DNA of 31,256 nt. Origin: Alphaproteobacteria bacterium (lineage in GTDB: Bacteria; Pseudomonadota; Alphaproteobacteria; Acetobacterales; Acetobacteraceae). The notes beneath the pieces were generated by a model. That model was not told the DNA's origin. It saw only the letters and a program-made list of their open reading frames with translations, and made no database searches. Positions 1 through 7,722 of the stretch are shown in pieces; the stretch's first letter is position 1, and every line of letters begins with the position of its first letter. The position numbers were made by a program, and so were the translations under genes. Location of the stretch: contig JAAFHD010000001.1 of NCBI GenBank assembly GCA_013298245.1, positions 1 to 31,256 on the forward strand, written 5' to 3'.

Positions 1-1787
1 GGGCCGACATCGACGAAGGCGGGGCGGGCGCCGGCGCGTTCGGCCAGGTCGCGGAAGCGCCAGATCACGCTGACGGCATCGGCCGCCTCGCCGCCCGGGT
101 CACCATGCGCGATCCAGAGTGGTGGTTGGCGCGTGAAGGCCAGGGCGGCGCGGCCGGCCTCGCCCATCAGCACGGCGTCGGCGCGTTCGGGGGTGCTGCC
201 GGACCAGTCGGCCAGCATGCGGCGGGTGTGCATGTCATAGGGCAGCGGGCGGATGCGTTGCGGGCGCAGCAGGCGGGCGGCGCCGGCCAGGAGAAGCACG
301 GCGGTGAGGCCGACGGTGAAGCGCAGCGCGTCGGGCGCGTTGTCCTCGAACAGCACTTCCCACCAGGCGCTGTCGCGCATGTCGATGCGGTGGCCGACGA
401 GGGCTAGCGTGAGGCCGCAGACGGCGACGGCGACCAGCGGGACCAGCGCTTCGGGTGAGAGCGGTTCAGCGCGCAGGCGGGAGCGGCGGTAGAAGGCGCT
501 GCGCATGGTCAGCAGCGGCGCGAAGACGGCGATGAAGGGAACCCAGGCATACCAGGCCTCGCCGCGCAGGATGACGGCGATGGTGCCGAGCAGAAGCAGC
601 ACCAGGGAGGTGCCCCAGGCGATGGAGAGGCGGCGCGCCAGGCCATAGGACATGACCAGCAGAAGGGAGCCGAAAATGGAGGCGGCGAATTGCGAGGCGG
701 CGGCGAGTGCGGTGCCGCCCAGCGTGAGTGCCGCGGCGCTATGCGCGGGGATGGCGCCGAGAAAGATCATGAGTGCGCCGGAGAGGGCGACCAGGCCGGC
801 CATGACCGGGGCTTCGAGGCTTGGCGTGCCGCGGCCAAGCGCGCTGAAGCGTTCGAGGATGTGGCGGCGTTGGGAGACCTCGAAACCAGCGAAGAGGGCG
901 CCGGCGATGAAGAGGGGGACGATGTAGTAGTAGAGGCGGAAGACAAGGAGCGCGCCGACCACTTCGGCCGGTGCGAGATAGGGCGAGAGGCCGATGAGGA
1001 TGGCGCCGTCGAACACGCCCAAGCCGCCAGGGACGGAGGCGAAAATGCCGAGCGCATAGGCGGCCAGGTAGATGCCGACGAACTTCACGAAGGTGAGGCC
1101 CTCGGCGCTGGGCAGCAGCGCGTAGAAGATGGCGGCGGTGACGGCGACATCGACGGTGGCGAGCACGGTTTGCGCCAGCGCCATGCGCAGGCCGGGGAGT
1201 TCGATGTCGTGCCCGAAGGCGCGGATGTGGCGGTAGAAGCGCGACAGGACCACATAGGCAACGACGATACCCCAGAGCGGCACTGCCAGCAGTTGCATGG
1301 CCCAGCGGGGGGCGTTGTTGCCGAACCAGGGGATGACCTCGGGCTCGACCACCAGGACCAGGCCGGCGAGTGCGAGGCCGCCGAGGCCGAAGGTCAGGCT
1401 GGTGAAGCCGATGACCTTGGCGATCTGGACTGTGTTGTAGCCCCAGGCGGAGTAGAGGCGCAGGCGGACGGCGGCGCCGGAGACGGCGGCGAAGCCCAGG
1501 TTGTGGGCGAGGGAGTAGCCGCAGAAGGAGGCCAGCAGGGAACGCGGCCAGCTGGCGGGTTTTTCGGCGTAGATGGAGCCGAGCTTGTCGTAAATGGCGA
1601 GCACCAGGTAGGCGAGAATGGTGAAGCCGGCGGCGATCCACAGCGCGCTGTAGGGGATGGCGCCCATGGCTTCGCGCACTTGCGCCACCGACAGGTTGCG
1701 GAACTCCCGCTGCACCACGAAGACCGCGCCGGCCAGCAACAGCAGGCCGAAGACTGTCGGCCCAAATCGGCGCAAAGCCTGGATCAC
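1..1787 (-). CDS. mprF: MprF: lysyl-phosphatidylglycerol flippase/synthase, partial (C-terminus beyond window start)
   Basis: MprF transfers lysine from Lys-tRNA to phosphatidylglycerol and flips the product to the outer leaflet, lowering surface charge and sensitivity to cationic peptides. About 595 residues are visible. A long polytopic membrane region of roughly 480 residues contains the UPF0104-type motifs [21 protein letters not shown] (near residues 92-112) and [13 protein letters not shown] (near 250). After it comes the start of the cytosolic DUF2156 synthase domain ([14 protein letters not shown] near the cut edge). MprF proteins are usually about 850 residues, so roughly the last 250 are missing. 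The start chosen is a GTG whose GTGA overlaps the TGA stop of the upstream lysyl-tRNA synthetase gene; the first in-frame ATG lies about 40 codons later, inside conserved membrane sequence. Overlap with lysK implies co-translation and supply of the aminoacyl-tRNA substrate. Family identification is firm; substrate (Lys versus Ala) is inferred from context. Confidence 0.9.
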   Translation of the reverse strand, partial: MIQALRRFGPTVFGLLLLAGAVFVVQREFRNLSVAQVREAMGAIPYSALWIAAGFTILAYLVLAIYDKLGSIYAEKPASWPRSLLASFCGYSLAHNLGFAAVSGAAVRLRLYSAWGYNTVQIAKVIGFTSLTFGLGGLALAGLVLVVEPEVIPWFGNNAPRWAMQLLAVPLWGIVVAYVVLSRFYRHIRAFGHDIELPGLRMALAQTVLATVDVAVTAAIFYALLPSAEGLTFVKFVGIYLAAYALGIFASVPGGLGVFDGAILIGLSPYLAPAEVVGALLVFRLYYYIVPLFIAGALFAGFEVSQRRHILERFSALGRGTPSLEAPVMAGLVALSGALMIFLGAIPAHSAAALTLGGTALAAASQFAASIFGSLLLVMSYGLARRLSIAWGTSLVLLLLGTIAVILRGEAWYAWVPFIAVFAPLLTMRSAFYRRSRLRAEPLSPEALVPLVAVAVCGLTLALVGHRIDMRDSAWWEVLFEDNAPDALRFTVGLTAVLLLAGAARLLRPQRIRPLPYDMHTRRMLADWSGSTPERADAVLMGEAGRAALAFTRQPPLWIAHGDPGGEAADAVSVIWRFRDLAERAGARPAFVDVG

Positions 1788-3370
1788 CGCGTGAGCGCCT
1801 CGCGGATCAGTTGGACGGTGCGGGGCACGCCATAGGCCGCGACAACGGAGCCGAAGCGCGGGCCTTCATCGGCGCCGAGCAGCACCTGGTAGAGCGCGTT
1901 GAACCAGGCGCGGCCGACGCCCATGGAGCCGTCCTTGTTGGGTGTCGCGAAGGGCGCGCGGCGGCCGGCGTCGTAGATGATATCCTGGATGGCGCGCGCG
2001 CGTTCGGCGCCGGGGGGGAGTGCGTCGATATCGGCGGCTTGCAGGCGGAGGATGAGGTCTTCCAGGCCCTCGCGTTCTTCCGGGGTGGGCGCGCGGGGGC
2101 GCAGGCCGGGGCGGACGAAATCCTGGCAGTACGCGACGGCGCGGTGGACCAGAACGTCGAGGAACGGCGCTGATTCTGGCGAGGCGTCGGGCGCGTAATT
2201 GCGCACGAAGGACCACAGGTCATCCGCGTTGTCGGCCGCGGCGACGGCGGCCAGGTTCAGCAATGTTTGGTAGGATAGCGGGCTGTGCGCGCTGTTGGGC
2301 ACGGCGCCGGCATGCAGGTGCCATGCCGGGGAGGCCGGGTCGGCGCCGCGTTCGGCGTGTTGCAGGTATTCGTCCACGGCGCGCGGGATGACGTCGAAAT
2401 ACAGGCGCTTGGCGCGCGTCGGCTGGTTGTACATGAACTGCGCCAGCGATTCCGGCGGGCCGTAGCGCAGCCAATCGTCGATGGTCAGGCCATTGCCCTT
2501 GGACTTGCTGATCTTCTGGCCGGATTCATCGAGGAACAGCTCGTAGGTCAGGCTGACCGGCGGTTCTCCGCCGAGTGCGCGGCAGATGGCGGAAGACAGG
2601 CGCACAGAGTCGATCAAATCCTTGCCGGACATTTCGTAATCGACGCCCAGCGCGTACCAGCGCAGCGCCCAATCGGCCTTCCACTGCGCCTTGCAATGGC
2701 CGCCGGTGACGGGGGTTTCGAAGCGCGTGCCCTCTTCGTCGCGCCAGACCAGGGTGCCGTCGGCGCGCACTTCGTCCATCGGCACTTGCATGACGATGCC
2801 GGTGACGGGGTGGATCGGCAGGAAGGGCGAATAGGTGGCGCGGCGATCGGGGCCGAGGGTGGGCAGGATGATCTGGCGGATCTCTTCGTGGCGTTCGGCC
2901 ATGCGGATCAGCGCAGCGTCGAAGCGGCCTTCGGCGTAGTAGTCGGTGGAGGAGGCGAATTCGTATTCGAAGCCGAAGGCATCCAGGAAGGCGCGGAGCC
3001 GCGCGTTGTTATGCGCGCCGAAGGAGGAATGCGTGCCGAAGGGGTCGGGGATGCGCGTCAGCGGCTTGCCCAGATAGCCGGCCAGAAGCTCCTTGTTGGG
3101 CACGTTGTCGGGCACCTTGCGCAGCCCGTCCATGTCATCGCTGAAGGCGATCAGACGCGATGGCAGGCCGGTCATCGCGGTAAACGCGTGCCGCACCCAG
3201 GAGGTGCGCGCGACTTCGCCGAAAGTGCCGATATGCGGCAGGCCGGAGGGGCCATAACCTGTCTCGAACAGCGCATGCGATTTGCCCTGCGCGGCCAGGC
3301 GATCGGACAGGCGGGCGGCTTCCTCGAAGGGCCAGGCCTTGGTGGCGCGAAGGGTGGGGTCAGCAGACAT
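1784..3370 (-). CDS. lysK: Class I lysyl-tRNA synthetase
   Basis: Charges tRNA-Lys with lysine in the cytoplasm. The 528-residue product has the class I Rossmann signature in the form PSGLPHIGT (residues 41-49, the HIGH-like motif) and KISKSKG (286-292, the KMSKS loop), plus conserved class I LysRS segments such as [11 protein letters not shown] (141-151) and [11 protein letters not shown] (245-255). Length fits the family (about 500-550). This archaeal-type class I enzyme replaces the class II LysS in many alphaproteobacteria. The ATG start at 3370 gives a normal N-terminus. The stop overlaps the GTG start of mprF by four bases, so both are probably expressed from one mRNA. The gene is divergent from the lipoprotein gene at 3501, with a 130-base shared upstream region. 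Confidence 0.96.
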   Translation of the reverse strand: MSADPTLRATKAWPFEEAARLSDRLAAQGKSHALFETGYGPSGLPHIGTFGEVARTSWVRHAFTAMTGLPSRLIAFSDDMDGLRKVPDNVPNKELLAGYLGKPLTRIPDPFGTHSSFGAHNNARLRAFLDAFGFEYEFASSTDYYAEGRFDAALIRMAERHEEIRQIILPTLGPDRRATYSPFLPIHPVTGIVMQVPMDEVRADGTLVWRDEEGTRFETPVTGGHCKAQWKADWALRWYALGVDYEMSGKDLIDSVRLSSAICRALGGEPPVSLTYELFLDESGQKISKSKGNGLTIDDWLRYGPPESLAQFMYNQPTRAKRLYFDVIPRAVDEYLQHAERGADPASPAWHLHAGAVPNSAHSPLSYQTLLNLAAVAAADNADDLWSFVRNYAPDASPESAPFLDVLVHRAVAYCQDFVRPGLRPRAPTPEEREGLEDLILRLQAADIDALPPGAERARAIQDIIYDAGRRAPFATPNKDGSMGVGRAWFNALYQVLLGADEGPRFGSVVAAYGVPRTVQLIREALTR

Positions 3371-3455
3371 GGTGCGCGGGTGTGCCGCATGGGGGGCGGG
3401 GGGGCAAGGCGGTGGTCAGCGGACCGACCGCATCGGAAATCCCGCGCGACGACGA

Positions 3456-3486
3456 TTCGTTATCGCAACCATCCCGTGCATATGCT
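3456..3486 (+). promoter_or_regulatory. Weak candidate promoter for the YjbF-type lipoprotein gene
   Basis: In the 130-base divergent region between lysK and the lipoprotein gene, a TATGCT hexamer (3481-3486) resembles a -10 box. It lies 14 bases before the ATG at 3501, with TTATCG or TTCGTT 15-19 bases upstream. The match is weak, the implied leader would be very short, and no operator repeat stands out. It is listed because this region must hold promoters for both genes. Confidence 0.2.
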
Positions 3487-3500
3487 ACCCCCAACACACC

Positions 3501-4163
3501 ATGCGCCCCTGGCCGCTCATTGCCCTGCTCCTGCTCTCCGCCTGCGCCACCCCCACCTGGCTCACGCTGGACTGGCCCTTCGGCACCACCGAGGCCGAGG
3601 AAGAACCGCGCGATGACCAACCCGTGCTGCGCCTCACGCGTTCCGGCCGCCCGGGCTTCGCCCGCCAGGTGCAGGAACAGGGCCGCCAGCGCATCTGGCG
3701 CGGCCGCGACGGCCTGGTGATTGCAACCGACGGCGCGCGCGTCACCGGCACCGCGGGCCTGCCGAATGTGCTGGTCGCGACGCGCTTCGATGACGGCGAC
3801 CCGATCCAGAGCCCGGTCGCGATCCGCGGCAACCCGCGCGATTCCCGTCGCGTGGTGGACCTGGCCACACCCGACCGCGACCCGCGCAACATGCGCTTCG
3901 GGCTGGTCGTGCAGTGCCGCGTCTTCGGGCGCATGGAGCCGGACGAAGCCGGCATGACCGTGGTGGAACGCTGCACCAGCCCGAATTTCCGCCCCTTCCG
4001 CAACTGGTTCTATGTGGATATCGGCACCGGCACGGTCACCGACAGCGAACAATGGGTCGGCCCCGACACGCCGCCGCTCCGCATGGCGCATCCCGGCCCG
4101 CGCAGCTGGATCATCCGCCCGCCGACAGACGCTGCTCAATCAGACGCCCCTGAACCCGAGTGA
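3501..4163 (+). CDS. YjbF/GfcB-family outer-membrane lipoprotein
   Basis: The 220-residue product starts with a short lipoprotein signal peptide. Hydrophobic IALLLL is followed by the lipobox LSAC with Cys15 as the lipidation site. The mature part contains DGLVIATDGARVTGTAGLPN, the pattern by which I recognise the YjbF/GfcB family (proteins of about 210-230 residues associated with exopolysaccharide and group 4 capsule loci in enterobacteria). The partner genes of those loci (yjbE, yjbG, yjbH) are not present, so a polysaccharide role is inference. The ATG at 3501 is chosen because it is directly followed by the signal peptide; upstream in-frame sequence is non-coding in character. The last 53 bases overlap the 3' end of the convergent gene at 4111-5265. 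Confidence 0.75.
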   Translation: MRPWPLIALLLLSACATPTWLTLDWPFGTTEAEEEPRDDQPVLRLTRSGRPGFARQVQEQGRQRIWRGRDGLVIATDGARVTGTAGLPNVLVATRFDDGDPIQSPVAIRGNPRDSRRVVDLATPDRDPRNMRFGLVVQCRVFGRMEPDEAGMTVVERCTSPNFRPFRNWFYVDIGTGTVTDSEQWVGPDTPPLRMAHPGPRSWIIRPPTDAAQSDAPEPE

Positions 4164-5265
4164 TGCCGCGTTCCCAAGCCCAGCCGATCGCAGCGGGGCT
4201 GTCGCAGCCGGCCAGCGTGACTTGCGCGCGGTCGGCCGGCAGCAACGCATCCAGCGCCGCGCGCGCAGGCGGACCCATGGTCAGCAGGGCCGGCCCGAAG
4301 CGCAGCCGCAGCCCCGGCAGGCCGAACAGGCCAGGCGGCAAGATGGGCCATTCCTCCGCGCCGATGCCGTCCAGCGCGATGGGGTAGCCGCGCATATCCA
4401 GCAGGCGACGCGCAATGGTGAAGCCGGGCGCATCGGCCAGCACATCGCGCAGGCGGAAACACACGGTGAAGCTGGCGCGGGCACGCGCTTGCAGCAGGCG
4501 GTCCAGGCGCTGGAATTCCTCCTCCAGCACGGTGGCGGGCAGCAGGGCCACGCTGCGCGGGGTGAAGGCGCGCAGTTCCTCCGGGCGGGACCATAGGGCC
4601 AGCAGCCGGCGTTCGGCGCGGGCGCGCAGGCGGCGGCGCAGCGCGGGCGCGGCGCGCAGATCGGCGTCGGGCAGCAGCAGGCCGGCAAGGGTGTCCAGCG
4701 CCAATTCATGATGCTGGTGCAGGGGTTCCGGCCCCTCCGCGCCATCGGCCACGATGCAGACGGCCTGGCTGCGCAAATGCACCTCCAGGTCGGCGCGGGC
4801 GACGGCGGTTTCGGCGGTCAGCACGTCCTGCACGCTGGGGGGGCGGCCCGCGGGCGCGGCGGCCAGGGCGGGGGCGGGCGCCATGCTCAGGCCCAGCGAT
4901 GCCGCGACCACATCCAGCAGGGCGGCGGCCTGGCCAGGCAGGCGCAATTCCTCGGTGACGGGGCTGTCGTCGGACAGCAGGCGGCGCACGGTGGCGGCGA
5001 CGATGTCCAGGTGTTCACCGGGCGGCGGCGCCACCGCGACCATGTCGCCCGAGGGCAGTTCGAACAGCCGCGCGCGCGTAGGCCGCAGCAGCGGATAAAG
5101 CGCCTCCCGCAGCAGGCGCAGATGGTGTTCGCGGCGCAATTCTTCCGGCAGGGCGGACAGGCGCAGCAGCAGCACGCGGCGTTCGGTGCCGCTGGCGGCA
5201 CTTTCGCGGGCCAGGGCGGCGACGGCCAGCGCATCGCGCTGCCAGGTTGTGGTGGTGGCGTTCAT
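4111..5265 (-). CDS. Uncharacterised protein with a degenerate EAL-like C-terminal region
   Basis: This 384-residue soluble protein is Ala/Leu/Arg-rich and has no signal peptide or membrane segment. I do not recognise a named family. Residues 285-375 read like a decayed EAL phosphodiesterase domain: MRGYPIALDGIG (291-302) sits where an EAL protein has its ALDDFG motif, VTLAGCDSPAAIGWAWERGI (349-368) where it has the AEGVET segment, and VQGRLI (371-376) where it has the QG-Y/F-x-F/I motif. The catalytic E-x-L motif and metal ligands are absent, so c-di-GMP hydrolysis is unlikely. Residues 28-97 vaguely resemble a GGDEF fold (LFELPSGDMVAVAPP at the active-site position). The ATG at 5265 overlaps the TGA of the upstream gene (ATGA), so the two genes are coupled. 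The 3' end overlaps the convergent lipoprotein gene. The domain reading is inference. Confidence 0.7.
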   Translation of the reverse strand: MNATTTTWQRDALAVAALARESAASGTERRVLLLRLSALPEELRREHHLRLLREALYPLLRPTRARLFELPSGDMVAVAPPPGEHLDIVAATVRRLLSDDSPVTEELRLPGQAAALLDVVAASLGLSMAPAPALAAAPAGRPPSVQDVLTAETAVARADLEVHLRSQAVCIVADGAEGPEPLHQHHELALDTLAGLLLPDADLRAAPALRRRLRARAERRLLALWSRPEELRAFTPRSVALLPATVLEEEFQRLDRLLQARARASFTVCFRLRDVLADAPGFTIARRLLDMRGYPIALDGIGAEEWPILPPGLFGLPGLRLRFGPALLTMGPPARAALDALLPADRAQVTLAGCDSPAAIGWAWERGITRVQGRLIEQRLSAGG

Positions 5266-6191
5266 GCGGGCAGCACGCTCATGGCGGCCAGGCGCGCGCG
5301 GACCAGCGCGGCCAGGGCGGCCTGGTTGGGCAGGCCGGTCGCGACCAGGCGTTCCGGCGCGGCCCAGGGCGTGGCCGGCAGCGCGGCATCCCAGGGCGCG
5401 AAAACCCATTGGCCGGGCAGCTTCGGCAACAGCGGTGCCAGGGCTGGCGCCATGCCATCCCAGGCCAGGTCCCAGCCGGCCAGGGCGGCGGCGGCGCGCC
5501 AACTTTCCGCCTGCGGCGCCAATTCCAGCGGCAGGACCAGGGCATGGCCGGTGCCATCGGGCGCGCGCGGCAGGGCGGCGGGGTCGGCGGTGGGCGGCAG
5601 GTCCAGCAACAGGGGCAGCGCGGCCTTGTGCTGCGCCGGCCATGCACCGCGCACCGCCAATGCCATCACGCGCGCGGCCAGCAGCGTCGCGGCGTGGCGG
5701 CGGATGTCAGGTTCTAGGCCATCGAACACCAGCGCGGGGTCAGCCCACCAGCGTTGCGCCAGCACATCGGGCCCGGCCGCGCCCATGCGCCAGATCGCGG
5801 CGATGCGCGGCTGCGCGATGGCCGCGCGGGCTTCCAGGCCGGTCGCCGGCATGGTCTGCGCGGGCGGGGCGGCGCCGGTTGTGTCCAGCAATGCCTGCAT
5901 CGCGGGCAGGTCTGGTGTTTCAGGCGGCATGCCCAACGCCGACAGCGCGTCGCGCACACGGTCGGTTGCGGCGCGGTTGGCTCCCAGCAGCCAAATGTCC
6001 CCATCGCGCGGCCGCCAGACCAGGCCGTCGCCGCGTTCCGCCGCATCCTGCAACCAGGCGGCGGCGACGGCTGGCGCGGCCGGGCGCGACAGGCGCAGCG
6101 CATCGCCCTCCCCCGCCGCGCAGCGCGCCAGGGCGGCTGTCAGCGCGGCGGAGCGCGTGGGGTCGGGGCTGTGGGCGGGGCGATCTGGCAT
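5262..6191 (-). CDS. Uncharacterised protein, coupled to the EAL-like gene
   Basis: The product is 309 residues, Ala/Pro/Trp-rich, with no signal peptide or clear membrane helix. I do not recognise its family. Two stretches resemble those of its downstream partner: RGDGLVWRPRDGDIWLLG (53-70), GGDEF-like in outline, and LVLPLELAPQAESW followed by GWDLAWDGM (218-247), EAL-like in outline. No catalytic residue set is visible. The ATG at 6191 is preferred over a TTG two codons upstream. Coding status is supported by the ATGA overlap with the next gene and by an uninterrupted frame with typical third-position GC bias. It is divergent from hldE, with a 124-base intergenic region. Confidence 0.65.
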   Translation of the reverse strand: MPDRPAHSPDPTRSAALTAALARCAAGEGDALRLSRPAAPAVAAAWLQDAAERGDGLVWRPRDGDIWLLGANRAATDRVRDALSALGMPPETPDLPAMQALLDTTGAAPPAQTMPATGLEARAAIAQPRIAAIWRMGAAGPDVLAQRWWADPALVFDGLEPDIRRHAATLLAARVMALAVRGAWPAQHKAALPLLLDLPPTADPAALPRAPDGTGHALVLPLELAPQAESWRAAAALAGWDLAWDGMAPALAPLLPKLPGQWVFAPWDAALPATPWAAPERLVATGLPNQAALAALVRARLAAMSVLPA

Positions 6192-6280
6192 GGGCAAGGC
6201 GCATTATTGCCGCATCGGGTTAACCGGAAGTTCATGCCGACCCGGTGCAATGCCATCCGAAAGCCGTGATTTGCATCGCA

Positions 6281-6299
6281 ATAGAGGCTTGCCCCGCGC
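6281..6299 (+). promoter_or_regulatory. Element shared with the region upstream of the RTX/DUF4214 gene
   Basis: ATAGAGGCTTGCC (6281-6293) followed by CCGCGC lies 17-35 bases upstream of the hldE start. The same 13 bases followed by TCCGCGC occur at 28339-28358, upstream of the RTX/DUF4214 gene on the same strand. The TAGAGG part could be a -10-like hexamer, but no good -35 is visible at normal spacing here. Function is unknown. Confidence 0.3.
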
Positions 6300-6315
6300 A
6301 CCCCCAGGCAGGATC

Positions 6316-7719
6316 ATGCCATTCATGGCGAAGACTCGCTCCGACACTGTTACCGATATCGCGCTGTCTGCTGCCGTGCGCCGGTTGCGGAAATCCTCTG
6401 TGCTGGTGGTCGGCGATGCCATGCTGGACCGTTACATCTATGGGCGCGTGACGCGTGTTTCCCCGGAAGCGCCGGTGCCGGTGATGGCGGTGGAGCGTGA
6501 AACCGCGCTGCCAGGCGGGGCGGCGAATGTGGTGCGCAACCTGACGGCGCTGGGTTCCGCGGTGGCCTTCGTGTCGGTGGTGGGCGATGACCAGGCGGGT
6601 TCGGACCTGACCGGCCTGATCGGCGGCCAGCCGAATGTGGAGCCCTGGCTGCTGGTGCAGGGCGGCCGCGCCACCACCACGAAAACGCGATTTGTCGCCG
6701 CGGGGCAGCAGATGCTGCGCGCGGACCGCGAACACGCCGGCGCGATCCATCCGCGCCTGGCGGACCGGCTGATCCGCATCGCGACGGATGCCTTGGCCGC
6801 CACGCGCGCGGTCGTGTTGTCCGATTATCGCAAGGGCGTGCTGGCGGGCGATGTGGCGCAGCGCCTGGTGGAATTGGCGCGCAAATCCGGCCGCGCGGTG
6901 GTGGTCGAACCCAAGGGCGGTGACCTGGCGCGTTTCGCCGGCGCCGATGTGATCATCCCCGAGCCCGAGGAACTGGCCGCCGCGACCGATATGCCGGTCG
7001 ATACCCCCGCGGAACTCGGCCGCGCGGCGGAAGCGCTGCTGGCCAAGCATGGCTTCGGCGCCGTGCTGGTGCCGCGCGCGACGCATGGGCTGACCTTGGC
7101 GCAGGCGCGTGGCGGCGTGCGGCATTTCCGCGCCGAAGCGTCGGACGCTGATGACCCCGCGGGCGCTGGTGATGCCGTGGTGGCGGTGGTCGCGGCATCT
7201 TTGGCGGCTGGGCTGCCGGTATTGACCGCCGTGGAATTGGCCGCCGTCGCGATCGGCGTCGTCACGCGCAAATCCGGCATCGCCCTGGTGCGCGACGATG
7301 AACTGGCCGAGGCGCTGGCGCCGGGCTTCCACGCGCGCCACAAGCTGGTCTCCCTGCCCTTCGCGACGGGCGTGGCGGAACGCTGGCGGCATCGCGGCTG
7401 GCGCATCGGGCTGTTGCACCTGCAGGCCGGCGCGGCCGCGCAATGGTCGGCCGCGCTGATGGAACAGGCGCGCGCCTGGTGCGACCGCCTGGTGGTCTGC
7501 GTGACCGATGATGCCGGCCGCGTGCTGGCGGATTGGCCAATGGTGGACCTGGTCGCGCATTGCGAAGGCCGGCCCAACGACGAAATGCTGCGGCTGTTCC
7601 GCCCCGATGTGCTGGTGCATGGGCCGCAAGCCGTGCCGCTGGGCATGGATGACGAGAACCTGCTGGCGGAATGGGGTGGTGCGCTCAGGCGCACATCCTT
7701 GCAGGAGGCGGCGGAGTAG
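6316..7719 (+). CDS. hldE: HldE-like heptose-7-phosphate kinase with a degenerate adenylyltransferase half
   Basis: HldE makes ADP-heptose precursors for lipopolysaccharide with an N-terminal PfkB kinase and a C-terminal nucleotidyltransferase. This 467-residue homologue has a recognisable kinase: LVVGDAMLDRYIYG (30-43), SPEAPVPV (49-56), PGGAANVVRNL (66-76), QQMLRADRE (131-139), LSDYRKGVL (168-176) and the catalytic DPAGAGD (280-286). The NxxE metal-site motif is altered (EPEE at 216-219). The C-terminal part (about 350-467) keeps fragments of the fold (LMEQARAWCDRLVVCVTDD, LFRPDVLVHGP). It lacks the H-x-G-H nucleotide-binding motif and the STT motif of active adenylyltransferases, and is shortened. 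The start at 6316 has an AGGCAGGA-like site just upstream; ATG 6325 is an alternative. addB follows after three bases. Kinase activity is plausible; the second activity is probably lost. Confidence 0.8.
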   Translation: MPFMAKTRSDTVTDIALSAAVRRLRKSSVLVVGDAMLDRYIYGRVTRVSPEAPVPVMAVERETALPGGAANVVRNLTALGSAVAFVSVVGDDQAGSDLTGLIGGQPNVEPWLLVQGGRATTTKTRFVAAGQQMLRADREHAGAIHPRLADRLIRIATDALAATRAVVLSDYRKGVLAGDVAQRLVELARKSGRAVVVEPKGGDLARFAGADVIIPEPEELAAATDMPVDTPAELGRAAEALLAKHGFGAVLVPRATHGLTLAQARGGVRHFRAEASDADDPAGAGDAVVAVVAASLAAGLPVLTAVELAAVAIGVVTRKSGIALVRDDELAEALAPGFHARHKLVSLPFATGVAERWRHRGWRIGLLHLQAGAAAQWSAALMEQARAWCDRLVVCVTDDAGRVLADWPMVDLVAHCEGRPNDEMLRLFRPDVLVHGPQAVPLGMDDENLLAEWGGALRRTSLQEAAE

Positions 7720-7722
7720 CGC

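Noticed and set aside
690..1835. A 381-codon plus-strand frame opposite mprF
   Set aside because: An acidic, Gly/Ala/Glu-rich shadow; the minus strand carries clear MprF membrane motifs in one continuous frame.
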